64,000 nt of DNA. Origin: Oceanisphaera pacifica (GTDB lineage: Bacteria; Pseudomonadota; Gammaproteobacteria; Enterobacterales; Aeromonadaceae). Where the stretch lies: the NCBI RefSeq assembly GCF_017498065.1, contig NZ_JAGDFX010000017.1:22960-86959 (forward strand), given 5' to 3'. This document shows, piece by piece, positions 34,385 through 44,604 of this stretch. The notes below the pieces were generated by a model. It ran no database searches, had not been told where the DNA came from, and saw only the letters and a list, made by a program, of their open reading frames with translations. Every line of letters begins with the position of its first letter. The stretch's first letter is position 1. Made by a program: the position numbers and the translations under genes.

Positions 34385-35641
34385 TCAGGATGCTGGTAAT
34401 AAGCTTTCGTTATGCCATAAATCCGCTAATACTTCGCGTTCACGCACCACAAAGGCCTGATCGCCATCCACCATCACTTCCGCTGCACGCGGGCGGCTAT
34501 TATAGTTAGAGGCCATCACAAAACCGTACGCACCTGCTGAACGTACTGCTAACAGGTCACCTTCGGTAATGGCTAGTTCGCGATCTTTACCAATAAAGTC
34601 ACCGGTTTCACAGATAGGACCCACTACATCATAAACATCAGAGGGACGCTCTAAGGTTTTATCGACGGGAATAATCGCCTGCCAAGCGCTGTAGAGAGCT
34701 GGGCGAATTAAATCATTCATAGCAGCATCAACAATGGCGAAGCTTTTATCTTCATTGGGCTTTAAGTGTTCAACTCGAGTCAATAATACCCCGGCATTAG
34801 CAGCAATAGCGCGACCAGGTTCAAGCACTAAAGTGAGATCACGCCCAGCTAACTTGGCTTTTACCTGCTCAACATAATCTTTGGGCTCAGGTGGTGTTTC
34901 ATTGTCATAACGCACCCCTAAACCACCGCCAACATCTAAGTGCTTAATGTGAATTTCGTCAGCAGCTAAACTATCAATTAGCACTAACAATTTATCTACA
35001 GCTTCTAAGAAAGGCGCAACTTCCGTTAATTGTGAGCCGATATGACAATCTAGGCCATGAATATCAAGGTGCTCCATGGCCGCTGCTTGGCGATAAATAT
35101 CTTGCGCTTGCTCAATAGGGATACCAAACTTATTTTCTTTTAAGCCAGTCGAAATATAAGGGTGGGTGCCCGCATCTATGTCGGGGTTAACACGAATAGA
35201 AATTGGCGCTTTACGACCCATACGCCCCGCTACTTCGTTAATACGAGCCAACTCGGCAATGGATTCGACGTTGAAGCAAAAAATATTGTGCTCCAGTGCA
35301 AACTCAATTTCATCAACACGCTTACCCACGCCCGAGAAGACCACTTTACCGGCGTCGCCACCGGCTTCTAGCACACGACATAGCTCACCTTTAGAGACAA
35401 TATCAAACCCCGAACCTAGACGGGCTAGCACGTTAAGCACTGCTAGGTTAGAGTTAGCTTTAACGGCATAACAAACCAGATGCTCAATATCACCGCAAGC
35501 ACTATTAAAAGCATGCCAGTGGCGCTCGAGTGTTGCACGGGAGTATACATAAAGCGGCGTACCGTGTTGCTCGGCTAAGCGGCTTAAATCGCAGGCTTCA
35601 CCATAAAGGCGGCCATCTTCCTGATAGTTAAAATAATCCAA
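34385..35641 (-). CDS. lysA: diaminopimelate decarboxylase
   Basis: This 418-residue fold III PLP enzyme performs the last step of lysine synthesis. The Schiff-base Lys is in [14 protein letters not shown] near residue 60, the phosphate-binding glycine run is in [11 protein letters not shown], and [14 protein letters not shown] carries the substrate-side Cys. The start is a TTG preceded by AAGGAAAA; the resulting [15 protein letters not shown] aligns with Pseudomonas-type LysA N-termini. Confidence 0.95.
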   Translation of the reverse strand: MDYFNYQEDGRLYGEACDLSRLAEQHGTPLYVYSRATLERHWHAFNSACGDIEHLVCYAVKANSNLAVLNVLARLGSGFDIVSKGELCRVLEAGGDAGKVVFSGVGKRVDEIEFALEHNIFCFNVESIAELARINEVAGRMGRKAPISIRVNPDIDAGTHPYISTGLKENKFGIPIEQAQDIYRQAAAMEHLDIHGLDCHIGSQLTEVAPFLEAVDKLLVLIDSLAADEIHIKHLDVGGGLGVRYDNETPPEPKDYVEQVKAKLAGRDLTLVLEPGRAIAANAGVLLTRVEHLKPNEDKSFAIVDAAMNDLIRPALYSAWQAIIPVDKTLERPSDVYDVVGPICETGDFIGKDRELAITEGDLLAVRSAGAYGFVMASNYNSRPRAAEVMVDGDQAFVVREREVLADLWHNESLLPAS

Positions 35642-35652
35642 GGTGTTTTCCT

Positions 35653-35775
35653 TTATGACTGCTGGGTTTGAGGTTGGGGTGACTCAGCTTCTGGCAGTGT
35701 TAACGGCCCTTTAAGACCGCATGCCAACAAACTTAGGCACAGCGCAACCAGTGCGGTTAATTTAAATATGTTCAT
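35653..35775 (-). CDS. lptM: LPS translocon maturation lipoprotein LptM (YifL)
   Basis: This 40-residue protein begins MNIFKLTALVALCLSLLACG, a lipoprotein signal peptide with lipobox LLAC, followed by the conserved LKGPLTLP and a Pro/Gln-rich tail. It is shorter than many annotation cut-offs. In E. coli the same gene lies before dapF, and the protein assists LptD disulfide maturation. It is divergent from cyaY and has no strong ribosome site. Confidence 0.88.
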   Translation of the reverse strand: MNIFKLTALVALCLSLLACGLKGPLTLPEAESPQPQTQQS

Positions 35776-35847
35776 AGGATGACTGTGAATATGTATCTAG
35801 GCTCTTATAATCTCATCCACACTCTCAAAAGCAATAGGAAGCAGACG

Positions 35848-36159
35848 ATGAACGATAGTGAATTCCATGCCTTGGCAGATGCCATTTATCAGCATATAGA
35901 AGAACGCATCGATGACAGCGGTGTAGACATCGACTGCGAAACCATAGGTGGCGTTATGACGCTAACCTTTGAAAATAATATAAAGTTTGTAATTAATCGC
36001 CAAGAACCGCTCCACCAAATTTGGTTAGCCACCCGAGAAAACGGTCACCATTTTGCGCTACAAGGTGACCAGTGGATTGATAATCGCCAAGGTCACGAGT
36101 TACTTAGCTGGCTTAGCTTACAAGCCGAGCGCCAAGGTGACACTCCCCTTGCGCTCTAG
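35848..36159 (+). CDS. cyaY: frataxin homologue CyaY
   Basis: This 103-residue iron-binding modulator of Fe-S cluster assembly begins MNDSEFHALADAIYQHIEER, with the acidic first helix and DDSGVDIDCETIGGVMTLTF of the frataxin fold. NRQEPLHQIWLATRENGHHF is the conserved sheet segment. The start follows AGGAAG; a longer reading adds 23 residues without support. It is convergent with cyaA, as in E. coli. Confidence 0.94.
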   Translation: MNDSEFHALADAIYQHIEERIDDSGVDIDCETIGGVMTLTFENNIKFVINRQEPLHQIWLATRENGHHFALQGDQWIDNRQGHELLSWLSLQAERQGDTPLAL

Positions 36160-36174
36160 CTTGTAGAATGCCGA

Positions 36175-36194
36175 CGGCTCCCCTAAGGGAGCCG
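36175..36194. terminator. hairpin between convergent cyaY and cyaA
   Basis: CGGCTCCC and GGGAGCCG form a perfect 8-bp stem with a CTAA loop in the 37-bp gap. T runs are poor on both sides, so efficiency is uncertain. Confidence 0.6.
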
Positions 36195-36196
36195 CT

Positions 36197-38671
36197 TTAC
36201 TTACAGCTTTTATAGGGCAGAACACTTTGCTGTCCCTGTTTGGTGACAATTTCATAATACTGCGGCAAGTTAAAGTGAGCAAAACGACTTTGCCCCTCGG
36301 CTTGCTGGTTAGAGGTATAAAAACGATTAATACTTTGCACTAACTCGTCTTTACTCCCCGATACCTGACGGTAAACTTCGGCTCGATTCGCTTCATCTAA
36401 AATGTATAAGTTATAGTCACAGCCACTATCTTCAAAGAAAAACTGCATCAAGCCTTCACTAGCATAAACATCTACTACTTCAGGTACGGGTTTACCTGCT
36501 TGTTGATCAAGGCGTAATACTTTATCAGCCAAAGGGGGAATAATTGCTTGGCCACTCACAGCACGCTTTTGCACACTGACACCACGCCGCTCAAAGAAAA
36601 TACTGTGCTCTTCACTGCCAAGCAATAAGGTTTTAACACTGCTATTTTGCTCTCGCGTTAAGCGCAAGCTAATACACTCTTTTAATAACTGCTCGAAACG
36701 GGTGCGGATCAGGCTGCGAAAGTTCAGGCTATAACAAAACACCTGCAGACTTTCTGGCGGTGTGGCGCCTTGATGCATTTTACCCAAGATAGTGATAAGC
36801 GCGTCAATCACGGCCATAGGGCTCGAAAAATGTAACGAACGAATTTCATCCCAAGAGTTGCGATATAATACATCCACCGAGCCCACTAAGTTTTCTAGCT
36901 GCTTACCAAAGCTAAAAGGGTCACTGGTTTTGGCATTAAACTCAATAAAACGCCGGCGCCATTCTGTGGTGGGGTCTTGCTCTAAATTAAGAAAGATACC
37001 TAACTGGCGTACTTCACAGGGGCGACTGAGGGCGATATTGCTAGGAGAAGGAGCTCGCACCGGAAAGCTCTGTGCGAGATCACGACCAAATTCTTGTAAG
37101 TGTTGTAAGTTAACGTCTGTATCTTGGTTGAATAGCTGCAGCTGGGTGTCTTGGGTTAATAAGCCATTAAAATGTACCCATGCCACTAACTTACTCACAT
37201 AACCACTGTACTCTAGTGGTCTATGACCAATTAGCGCTTTGGGTGCTAAGCTCTGCTTATACAAATACCAACCTGCTTTATGCAGCCGCCCTTTAGGAAC
37301 CTGCACCAAACTGATATTTTTCTCTGCTAAGTCGGGGGCAATTCTTAAGTTTATGAGCTGAACTTTACCCGGTAAGTTTTCGAAGGCGGCATAGAGTTTG
37401 CGAGATAAGATACCAATATCTTCAGGGTTAATTGACTCGCTAATATTGTTGCGCCGAGCAAATTGGATCAGGTTACGATAACTGTGCATTAGTGCTTCTA
37501 ATAACTCAGCATATACCTGCTTTACCTGCTCTACTTTCCAGTTAGCTCGATTATTAAGCAGAGCAACATCTGCTTCTGTCCACCCCCAAGCAGCAACCAG
37601 CTGATTAATTTGCTCAACACGCCAAGTATTAGGCCCGTTATGAACCTTAAAGAAATCTAAATCCTCAGATACTTTTACATAAAAACAGCGACGCACCAGT
37701 TGCAGCCGCTTTTCATCACCAATGGATTTAAGATACAAGGTCACTTTTTCGAGCATCAACATATAGTGGTCTTGGCGCTCATCTAGCCGGTCGGCGGTTT
37801 GAAAGTGTGCTTTTAAATGGCGGCATAATAACTGAGTGTTAGGATACTCGTGAGAGTAGGCTTCCATTAATATCGTCTTTAGCACCGCTTTGTAGGGCGA
37901 GTCGATACTTTTATAGAGTTGCCACAGTGCTGAGCCAAAGTACTCTTCTGCCGGAATCCGGTCAAAGCCCCCCAAGTCTAACCATTCATCATGATTGAGC
38001 GTGCCATTGGCAAATTGCTCGGCTATAAAGTCATCATAATCAGGCCCAAGTTTACCCGGGGCAAACATCCATGCCAGCCGCTTACCCGCAATACACAAGT
38101 GACTGCGATAAAATTCATCCAACAATAATAAGTGCTGAGCGCTGCCACAACTTTCGCCTTGCACCGACTGCTGATTATGAGTGCGAAATTTATTATCGGG
38201 GATTAAAAATAAATTTAGTTCTACTTGGCGCTGCTCGGCCCACTGAGAAATCAACAAACATTTTTGCTGTAACCCAGCCACTCGCTCCGCATCCATGGTA
38301 TGAGAATAACAAACCCATACATCTAAGTCTGACTCGCGGCTTTGGCCAATAGAAGAGGTGCTGCCCATCGAATATAAACCAAATATTTCATTATGGCTGG
38401 GGGCTAAATCTTGGTGATTATCGGCGGCTTGGCAGAGTTCGTTAATAAACTCTTGCTGGCGTTCATTAGGAAAGAAGTAACATACACCCACAGGAACATT
38501 ACCTGGCACATAGCCCGGTAATAAGGGATGGTTATAATGCAGCAACACTGGCAGTAATTGAAATACTTGCTGGCCATAACGACTCATTACCGCGAGCGCA
38601 TGAGCATGTTTTTGCTGATTAAATCGATCACATTGCTTTATAAGCTGGTGAAAATTCGCGTACAAGGGCAT
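36197..38671 (-). CDS. cyaA: class I adenylate cyclase
   Basis: This enzyme of about 824 residues makes cAMP for CRP signalling. The N-terminal catalytic domain shows [20 protein letters not shown] and the nucleotidyltransferase motif [20 protein letters not shown] near residues 100-125. The long C-terminal part is the regulatory region that in enterics responds to phosphorylated EIIA-Glc. I chose the ATG giving [10 protein letters not shown], which aligns with the E. coli N-terminus; a GTG seven codons upstream is possible. Confidence 0.94.
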   Translation of the reverse strand: MPLYANFHQLIKQCDRFNQQKHAHALAVMSRYGQQVFQLLPVLLHYNHPLLPGYVPGNVPVGVCYFFPNERQQEFINELCQAADNHQDLAPSHNEIFGLYSMGSTSSIGQSRESDLDVWVCYSHTMDAERVAGLQQKCLLISQWAEQRQVELNLFLIPDNKFRTHNQQSVQGESCGSAQHLLLLDEFYRSHLCIAGKRLAWMFAPGKLGPDYDDFIAEQFANGTLNHDEWLDLGGFDRIPAEEYFGSALWQLYKSIDSPYKAVLKTILMEAYSHEYPNTQLLCRHLKAHFQTADRLDERQDHYMLMLEKVTLYLKSIGDEKRLQLVRRCFYVKVSEDLDFFKVHNGPNTWRVEQINQLVAAWGWTEADVALLNNRANWKVEQVKQVYAELLEALMHSYRNLIQFARRNNISESINPEDIGILSRKLYAAFENLPGKVQLINLRIAPDLAEKNISLVQVPKGRLHKAGWYLYKQSLAPKALIGHRPLEYSGYVSKLVAWVHFNGLLTQDTQLQLFNQDTDVNLQHLQEFGRDLAQSFPVRAPSPSNIALSRPCEVRQLGIFLNLEQDPTTEWRRRFIEFNAKTSDPFSFGKQLENLVGSVDVLYRNSWDEIRSLHFSSPMAVIDALITILGKMHQGATPPESLQVFCYSLNFRSLIRTRFEQLLKECISLRLTREQNSSVKTLLLGSEEHSIFFERRGVSVQKRAVSGQAIIPPLADKVLRLDQQAGKPVPEVVDVYASEGLMQFFFEDSGCDYNLYILDEANRAEVYRQVSGSKDELVQSINRFYTSNQQAEGQSRFAHFNLPQYYEIVTKQGQQSVLPYKSCK

Positions 38672-38711
38672 AGGCCTTTGGTGGACCGACACAGACCAAT
38701 ATAGGTCAAAG

Positions 38712-38727
38712 TGTGATCATGGTAGCA
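38712..38727. promoter_or_regulatory. possible CRP site upstream of cyaA
   Basis: TGTGATCATGGTAGCA has a perfect left half (TGTGA) and 3 of 5 matches in the right half, about 40 bases upstream of cyaA in the divergent cyaA-hemC region. CRP feedback on cyaA is known in E. coli. Confidence 0.35.
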
Positions 38728-38859
38728 ATTTGCTACTGTTTGAACAATATATGGCACTGTTTGAGTTAGCACTATTATCCCAAACCCACTTTCTCCCCTG
38801 TAATGCCTGCACAGGGATGATAATATCACTTTATTATGGACATAAGAGAAGAGTTTAAA

Positions 38860-39789
38860 ATGGCAAATCGCACCATCCGCATCGCTACCCGTAAGAGTAT
38901 GTTGGCCCTGTGGCAGGCTCAAGATGTTAAAACGCGGCTTGAACAGCTGCACCCCCACATTACCGTTGAGCTGGTGCCAATGACCACCAAGGGTGATGTG
39001 TTATTAGATACTCCCCTCGCCAAAATTGGCGGCAAAGGTTTGTTTATTAAAGAGTTAGAACAGGCCATGTTGGAAGGTAGAGCTGATATTGCCGTACACT
39101 CCATGAAAGATGTACCGGTGGAGTTTCCTGAAGGTTTAGGCTTAACGGTGATTTGCGAGCGTGACGATCCTCGTGATGCCTTTGTGTCAAATAATTACAC
39201 TCATCTAGAACAACTCCCCGCAGGTGCAGTAGTAGGAACCGCAAGCCTGCGCCGCGAATGCCAAGTACGCGCTCGCTACCCACACTTAGAAGTTAAAATG
39301 CTGCGTGGTAATGTGCAAACTCGCCTGCGCAAGCTTGATGAAGGCCAGTATGACGCCATTATTTTAGCCTCCGCAGGCCTAAAGCGCTTAGAGCTACAAG
39401 AGCGTATAGCCGGCTTAATGAGCCCAGAAGACAGCTTACCCGCGAATGGCCAAGGGGCGGTCGGTATCGAATGTCGTTTAGATGATGCCGAGTTACTTGA
39501 ACTATTGGCGCCTCTGGATCATCACGAAACGCGCCTACGAGTAGAAGCCGAGCGCGCCATGAATCAAGGCTTACAAGGCGGCTGCCAAGTACCCATTGGT
39601 TCTTATGCCGAGCTGCAAGGTGACCAAATTTGGTTACGTGGTTTAGTCGGTCGCCCCGACGGCACCGAAGTGATTTATGAAGAAGCCACCGGCCCTGCTA
39701 CCCAAGGGAAAACAATAGGTGCCGAGATGGCTAAGCGACTATTAGCTCGTGGAGCCGATAAGATTTTAGCCGAGGTATATCAAGCATGA
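38860..39789 (+). CDS. hemC: hydroxymethylbilane synthase
   Basis: This 309-residue porphobilinogen deaminase of heme synthesis begins [35 protein letters not shown] carries the catalytic Asp, [14 protein letters not shown] the substrate-binding Arg residues, and [13 protein letters not shown] the dipyrromethane-cofactor Cys. The start is the ATG after AGAGAAGAG. It opens the hemC-hemD-hemX-hemY operon, divergent from cyaA as in E. coli. Confidence 0.96.
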   Translation: MANRTIRIATRKSMLALWQAQDVKTRLEQLHPHITVELVPMTTKGDVLLDTPLAKIGGKGLFIKELEQAMLEGRADIAVHSMKDVPVEFPEGLGLTVICERDDPRDAFVSNNYTHLEQLPAGAVVGTASLRRECQVRARYPHLEVKMLRGNVQTRLRKLDEGQYDAIILASAGLKRLELQERIAGLMSPEDSLPANGQGAVGIECRLDDAELLELLAPLDHHETRLRVEAERAMNQGLQGGCQVPIGSYAELQGDQIWLRGLVGRPDGTEVIYEEATGPATQGKTIGAEMAKRLLARGADKILAEVYQA

Positions 39790-40541
39790 TCCCACTGGTG
39801 GTTCGCCCAGAGCCTCAAGCAACAAGCTTGAGCCAGGCCTTATGTGCGGCTGGCCACCAGCCAGTCTCGACGCCGTTACTTAGCTTTATTGAAGGAAGGG
39901 AATTAGCGCAACTTCCTCAGTTGCTGGGTCAGTTATCGGAACACGATTATGTGATAGCAGTCAGCGTACACGCAGTCGATTTTACCGATAATGCGCTACA
40001 AGAATATCATTTAACTTGGCCTAGTGTGCACTATATTGCAGTAGGTGAAGCCACCGGTAATGCCTTTACCAAGGTGGGTGTTACCGGTGCGGCGGTTCCT
40101 GATGATCCTCGCTCTGAAGGCATTATTGCGCTACCGGGATTAGAGCTGCTAGCCGGCCGCCGGGTAGTAATTTTACGCGGTGACGGTGGGCGGCATATGA
40201 TAGCGCCCACCTTGACCGAGAGAGGCGCACATGTCGATTATTGTGAGGTATATCGCCGTCAATATAGTTCAGACCCAAATGACAGCTTCGTTAAAAGCTG
40301 GCAGAGTAAGCAAGTGGACAGTATTATTATCACCAGTGGGGGTTTGCTGAATCACATTGTTCAGCTAGCAACCAACAACCATGCAAAGGACTGGCTGCTA
40401 AGCCGTTTATTGATTGTTCCCAGTATCCGCGTAGTGTTAGAAGCCAAGGCGCTGGGTTTCACTCAGATCATAAATGCAGAAGGTGCATCCAATCAGGCCC
40501 TGATTGCCGCTCTGGATGAGAGGACACGCAATGACAGATAA
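39786..40541 (+). CDS. hemD: uroporphyrinogen-III synthase
   Basis: This 251-residue protein has the two-lobed HemD fold. Sequence conservation is low in this family, but [25 protein letters not shown] and [17 protein letters not shown] are typical. The ATG overlaps the hemC stop codon (ATGA). It closes and inverts ring D of hydroxymethylbilane. Confidence 0.92.
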   Translation: MIPLVVRPEPQATSLSQALCAAGHQPVSTPLLSFIEGRELAQLPQLLGQLSEHDYVIAVSVHAVDFTDNALQEYHLTWPSVHYIAVGEATGNAFTKVGVTGAAVPDDPRSEGIIALPGLELLAGRRVVILRGDGGRHMIAPTLTERGAHVDYCEVYRRQYSSDPNDSFVKSWQSKQVDSIIITSGGLLNHIVQLATNNHAKDWLLSRLLIVPSIRVVLEAKALGFTQIINAEGASNQALIAALDERTRNDR

Positions 40542-41745
40542 AACTGATAATAACCAAGAGCATAAAAAATCATCTCTCGAGAATAACGATCAACAAGGTG
40601 TAGCAAGCTCGGCGTCTGAGCAAGCAAAGCTTAAGTCGCAAAGCGCTACGCCTAACGAAAAAGTGCCCGAGTCAAAGGCAACAGAGCCCGAGCCCAAAAA
40701 GTCTGCCTCACCAAAAGCCACGGTTCCCCCATCGTCTGAGCCGACTAAAGCGTCATCATCGGGCAAGGTGTTGGCGATTGTTGCCATTATTATTGCGATT
40801 ATATTAGCTGCTGTACTTTACTGGCACGGTCATAATCAGTCATTGGAGCAAGCTCAAAAAATTGAGCAACTTCAACAACAGATGAGCCAACAACAGCAGC
40901 AACTGCAAGACTCGCTACAGACAGCCGAAAGTAAGCAAGCTAAGCAGCTAGCCAATGTAGCCAGCCAGCAAGACAGCCTCAATGAGCGTATTGAAGGCGT
41001 CTCACGCAAGGTATTAGATCTTGATAGTAAACGCCCTAACGACTGGATGTTGGCAGAAGCTGAGTATTTAGTTCGTATGGCGGGCCGTAAGCTCTGGTTA
41101 GAGCAAGATGCCGTGGCTGCCGCCATGATGTTAGCCAACGCTGATGAACGCCTTGCGGCAATAAACGATCCAAGCTTAGCGCCAATTCGCCGTGCTTTAG
41201 CCAGCGATATTGCCAGCATTAAGTCGGTTAAAAAAGTGGATCGCGAAGGCTTTGTTATCAAGCTTAATAGCCTGATTGAACAGGTTGATAAGCTCAGCTT
41301 AGACGGTGTCATTATGGCTCGCGCCGAAGAGCCAGACTTTAGCGTATCTGAGTCGGTTGGCGACTGGAAAGACAACTTAAAGAAAAGCTGGGCCAGCTTT
41401 AGCGATGAGTTTGTTACCGTGCGCCGTCGAGATGGCAATGTACAAGCGTTGTTATCGCCACAGCAACACTGGTATTTAAACGAAAATCTTAAAGGTAAGT
41501 TGTTACAAGCCCAGTTGGCCGTATATCGCGAGCAGCAAGAGATTTATGACAGCTCTCTCGCACAATCGGCTCAGTGGTTACAAGAATACTTTGCTGATGA
41601 CAGTGTGCGCCAAGCCATGCTTGAACAACTAGAGCAACTAAACGACAAGCAAATTAATGTGGATTACCCTGAGCAACTCACCGCACAAGGTAGTTTAAAG
41701 CAACTGCTTGATGACAGGCTACAACGCCTATTAACCGGCCAGTAA
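40531..41745 (+). CDS. hemX: HemX-type membrane protein
   Basis: This 404-residue protein has a charged, Ser/Glu/Lys-rich cytoplasmic N-terminus (residues 1-75), one membrane helix (VLAIVAIIIAIILAAVLYW), then a Gln-rich coiled coil (EQLQQQMSQQQQQLQD) and a helical periplasmic domain. It starts at an ATG inside the hemD 3' end. The family was once annotated as a methyltransferase; it lacks such motifs and its role in the heme operon is not settled. Confidence 0.9.
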   Translation: MTDKTDNNQEHKKSSLENNDQQGVASSASEQAKLKSQSATPNEKVPESKATEPEPKKSASPKATVPPSSEPTKASSSGKVLAIVAIIIAIILAAVLYWHGHNQSLEQAQKIEQLQQQMSQQQQQLQDSLQTAESKQAKQLANVASQQDSLNERIEGVSRKVLDLDSKRPNDWMLAEAEYLVRMAGRKLWLEQDAVAAAMMLANADERLAAINDPSLAPIRRALASDIASIKSVKKVDREGFVIKLNSLIEQVDKLSLDGVIMARAEEPDFSVSESVGDWKDNLKKSWASFSDEFVTVRRRDGNVQALLSPQQHWYLNENLKGKLLQAQLAVYREQQEIYDSSLAQSAQWLQEYFADDSVRQAMLEQLEQLNDKQINVDYPEQLTAQGSLKQLLDDRLQRLLTGQ

Positions 41746-41755
41746 GGGGAAGTCT

Positions 41756-43015
41756 ATGATCCGTCTTGCGATTATCATCGTCATTCTGGCTGCCGGCCTT
41801 ATCATAGGCCCAGATATTAGCGGTCAGCAGGGCTATATGCTGTTAGCTTTAGGTGATTACACCATTGAAACCACTGCCACTATATTTTTTATTAGCATAA
41901 TATTGTTCTATGTTGCACTACTGGTTATTGAGTGGTTATTAGGTCGCATTCTAGGCATGGGACATAAAACGCGGTACTGGTTTGTAAGTCGCCGCCGCCG
42001 TAAAGCACTTAATTACACCCAAAGTGGTATGCAGGCGCTGGTGGCAGAAGATTATGCCGTTGCCGAAAAAATGCTGCTAAAAGGCACCAAAGGCAATGAT
42101 TTAGCATTGTTGAACTACCTAAATGCTGCCACCGCTGCTCAGGAATTAGGCCATGATACTAAGCGTGACGACTATTTACGTCTAGCCCAAGAGCAAAACC
42201 CTGATGCTGGTTTAGCCGTGGGCCTAACGCAAACTCGCCTACAGTATCAACATGGACAATTAGAGTTAGCACTCGCAGGTGTGCAACAGCTAAGCCAAGA
42301 ATATGGTAACCACCCCGCTTTGCTTAAGTTGCAAAAAGACATTTACTTAGCAACCGGCCAATGGCAGCCGCTAATAAGTACACTAGATACTTTGGCCAGC
42401 CAAGGCTTGATTGAAACCACTGAGCAAGAAGCGCTCAAGCAACAAGCGTATGTCGGCTGGTTTAATGACACAGCCACAACTAATGGCAGTGCTGGTTTAA
42501 TCGCCTTGTGGCAAGGTTTATCTCGTAAAGAGAAGTATCACGTCGATATTCTAGTACCGTTATGCGAGCGTTTAATTACATTAAATGCCGATAAAGATGC
42601 CTTACAGTTGTTATTGGACGGCTTAAGTAAGAAAACCGATCCCCGCCTGTTAGCTTGCATGGCTCAGTTACAGCTAGAAGATTATCACCCGCTGTTAGCT
42701 ACGCTAGAAAAGAAAGCCAATAAAGAGCCATCGGCCGAGCTACATTCAACTTTAGGTCAGCTGTATCTAAAAGACCATAAGCCAGAACAAGCCGAGCAAC
42801 ACTTACAACAAGCGATTGCCCTACAAGCCTGCGCTAATGATTACCTGTTATTGGCTAAGCTTGCCGAGCAACGCCAAGACGTGGCTCAAGCCAACGAGTA
42901 CTATCGCCATAGCTTGGGGTTAACAACCGCAGTGGCACTGGTTACGCCTGAGACAGCCCCTGAAACGGAATCTGAAACAGAGCCCGAAACAAAGCAGAAA
43001 GCGATAACTGGTTAA
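41756..43015 (+). CDS. hemY: HemY, TPR-containing heme-operon membrane protein
   Basis: This 419-residue protein has two N-terminal membrane helices (residues 1-65) and a periplasmic or cytoplasmic helical region with tetratricopeptide-like repeats, such as LHSTLGQLYLKDHKPEQAEQ. AAGGGGAAG precedes the ATG. Its partner HemX is immediately upstream. The C-terminus is a short Glu/Thr-rich tail. Confidence 0.92.
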   Translation: MIRLAIIIVILAAGLIIGPDISGQQGYMLLALGDYTIETTATIFFISIILFYVALLVIEWLLGRILGMGHKTRYWFVSRRRRKALNYTQSGMQALVAEDYAVAEKMLLKGTKGNDLALLNYLNAATAAQELGHDTKRDDYLRLAQEQNPDAGLAVGLTQTRLQYQHGQLELALAGVQQLSQEYGNHPALLKLQKDIYLATGQWQPLISTLDTLASQGLIETTEQEALKQQAYVGWFNDTATTNGSAGLIALWQGLSRKEKYHVDILVPLCERLITLNADKDALQLLLDGLSKKTDPRLLACMAQLQLEDYHPLLATLEKKANKEPSAELHSTLGQLYLKDHKPEQAEQHLQQAIALQACANDYLLLAKLAEQRQDVAQANEYYRHSLGLTTAVALVTPETAPETESETEPETKQKAITG

Positions 43016-43035
43016 AACTGACCGCTATAAAAACC

Positions 43036-43062
43036 AAAAAGGAGCCGCAAGGCTCCTTTTTT
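43036..43062 (+). terminator. intrinsic terminator of the hem operon
   Basis: AAAAAGGAGCC and GGCTCCTTTTT form an 11-bp stem with a GCAA tetraloop and a T run, 20 bases after the hemY stop. Confidence 0.93.
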
Positions 43063-43128
43063 ATTTACTGCGAATAAATTCACCCCAATAAAGTACTCTT
43101 TTTAGATCTTACTTATTAAGTGTTTGTC

Positions 43129-43163
43129 TTGGCTGATAGCTTACAGCTGACGGCTGACAGCTG
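43129..43163. repeat. dispersed repeat, family 2, single arm
   Basis: TTGGCTGATAGCTTACAGCT plus GACGGCTGACAGCTG lies directly downstream of the following minus-strand dehydrogenase gene. Confidence 0.55.
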
Positions 43164-43166
43164 CCT

Positions 43167-44033
43167 TTAACCTTTGTAGAGCTTAATTAGCGTCGCGGGA
43201 TCTCGCTCTAAAAAGCCTTTACTGCCATGTTGGCGCATCAACTGCGCTGCCAAGCCAGACATAGGTACGGCTGTGCCCTCTTGCTTGCTTTGACTAACTG
43301 CCATATCTAAGTCTTTTAATAGCGTGCGCACATGCCACTTAGGATCTGGGTCTAACTCTGCCGCCATTAGTGGGCCAGTGATCTGCATCGGCTTAGAATC
43401 AGCAAAACCACCGGCTAATGCATCAGGAATCTTTTCCGCATCCACACCACAAGCCTTAGCCAACGCCGTCATCTCGGCCAAGACCATTAAGTTACAGCCC
43501 ACTATCATCTGATTACAAACTTTAGTCACCTGACCGGCACCGACAGGACCCATGTGGGTTACGCGCTGTGATAAAGGAGCTAACAATGGCTGAATGCGCT
43601 CAATATCAGCCGCCTCGCCACCACACATAATGGCTAAGGTACCTTGCTCTGCGCCAGCCACGCCACCAGAAACCGGCGAGTCGACCCAGTTCATACCACA
43701 ACGCTCTTTTAGCTTGGCAGCAAAGTCACGCGTGGCTTGGGGGGCTGAACTAGAAAAATCAACCAATAGTTGATCAGCACAGCCAAATTCACTCACCCCA
43801 GCATTACCAAATACCACTTTCTCAACAACCTCGGTGTTAGCCACACATAACAACACCACATCTACTTGCTTAACCAAGTCACCAATACTGCCAGCAACGC
43901 TCGCTCCAGCAGCTTTCACTTCGGCTAACTTGTCTGGGCTACGGTTCCATACCGACACCTCAAAACCAGCCTGCAGCAAGCGCTGTGTCATCGGCTTACC
44001 CATCAATCCTATTCCGATAAAGCCCAGTTTCAT
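43167..44033 (-). CDS. NAD(P)-dependent beta-hydroxyacid dehydrogenase
   Basis: This 288-residue protein of the 3-hydroxyisobutyrate/tartronate-semialdehyde reductase family has an N-terminal Rossmann motif GFIGIGLMGKPMTQRLL, the substrate segment DSPVSGGVAGAEQGTLAIM and the catalytic Lys in GQVTKVCNQMIV (near residue 170). AGGGAGAGGG precedes the ATG. The substrate cannot be told apart within the family (3-hydroxyisobutyrate, tartronate semialdehyde, succinic semialdehyde). It is the last host-like gene before the urease segment. Confidence 0.88.
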   Translation of the reverse strand: MKLGFIGIGLMGKPMTQRLLQAGFEVSVWNRSPDKLAEVKAAGASVAGSIGDLVKQVDVVLLCVANTEVVEKVVFGNAGVSEFGCADQLLVDFSSSAPQATRDFAAKLKERCGMNWVDSPVSGGVAGAEQGTLAIMCGGEAADIERIQPLLAPLSQRVTHMGPVGAGQVTKVCNQMIVGCNLMVLAEMTALAKACGVDAEKIPDALAGGFADSKPMQITGPLMAAELDPDPKWHVRTLLKDLDMAVSQSKQEGTAVPMSGLAAQLMRQHGSKGFLERDPATLIKLYKG

Positions 44034-44245
44034 TATTCCCTCTCCCTGTTGGCCATATTGTTAGTCTGGTAATAACAAATTCTGCGGTCCATAGCCAAAC
44101 ACTACCGACTCTGTCGGTATTTTATCCCAATACAGCCACGACGACATAGCTTGATACCCCACGTCTTACCACCCTAATCACACCCATCAGTATTCGACCA
44201 ACAATTGAAATTAAAATAGTTTTTTTAAAACTGTGCCACTTACAC

Positions 44246-44274
44246 TAGACGTACCTTACACACTGCGATATAAT
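44246..44274 (+). promoter_or_regulatory. sigma-70-type promoter before the Spot 42-like RNA
   Basis: TAGACG and TATAAT are separated by exactly 17 bases, predicting a start near 44279-44281. It is the best promoter match in the 44034-44604 gap. Confidence 0.55.
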
Positions 44275-44278
44275 CGGC

Positions 44279-44366
44279 ACAGGGCACAGCTTTTAGTTCT
44301 AGATGTCTATTTTTTCAGACCTTTTAGTTCCTTAATTGGCATACACACCCAGAGACGTTCGTCTCC
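44279..44366 (+). ncRNA. spf: Spot 42-like small RNA (5' and core part), 3' end unclear
   Basis: At the predicted start, ACAGGGCACAG resembles the Spot 42 beginning (GTAGGGTACAG). Further on, GATGTCTATTTT is followed by TTTCAGACCTTTTA at 44313-44326, identical to my memory of the E. coli core for 14 bases, then TTC...TAAT-GG with scattered differences. The usual GC-rich terminator with a T run is absent; instead a GAGACG-TT-CGTCTC hairpin (44352-44365) and foreign-looking sequence follow. It may be a diverged Spot 42, a copy truncated by the neighbouring import, or a coincidence in a T-rich stretch. Confidence 0.5.
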
Positions 44367-44604
44367 GCCCGAATCTGTATACGAATTTTATCTGAAACAG
44401 TTTTACATTTTTCAAGCAAATCAATACTCGCAGGCTATAAACTGCAGCGGTTGATAAATCGACTCCGTCCCCTGACCTGTGCCTGCGCACGTGGACTTTC
44501 GAGAGCATTCTGCTATTTTCAGTTTATAACCCTGTTCGTCAGGGAAACCGGCTGATATTTCGGTGCCGGAGCTGTGTTGGGATCATAAAAAGGTATTTGA
44601 TGGC

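Noticed and set aside
40872..41438. 188-codon minus-strand frame opposite hemX
   Set aside because: The frame is a Ser/Leu/Ala-rich shadow of the hemX coiled coil and has no start signals.
44221..44245. CRP site upstream of the Spot 42-like promoter
   Set aside because: TGTGCCACTTACACTA matches only one half of the consensus with correct spacing, too weak to list.
44233..44454. 73-codon plus-strand frame before the urease cluster
   Set aside because: It covers the promoter and the Spot 42-like sequence, has no ribosome site and no protein-like composition.
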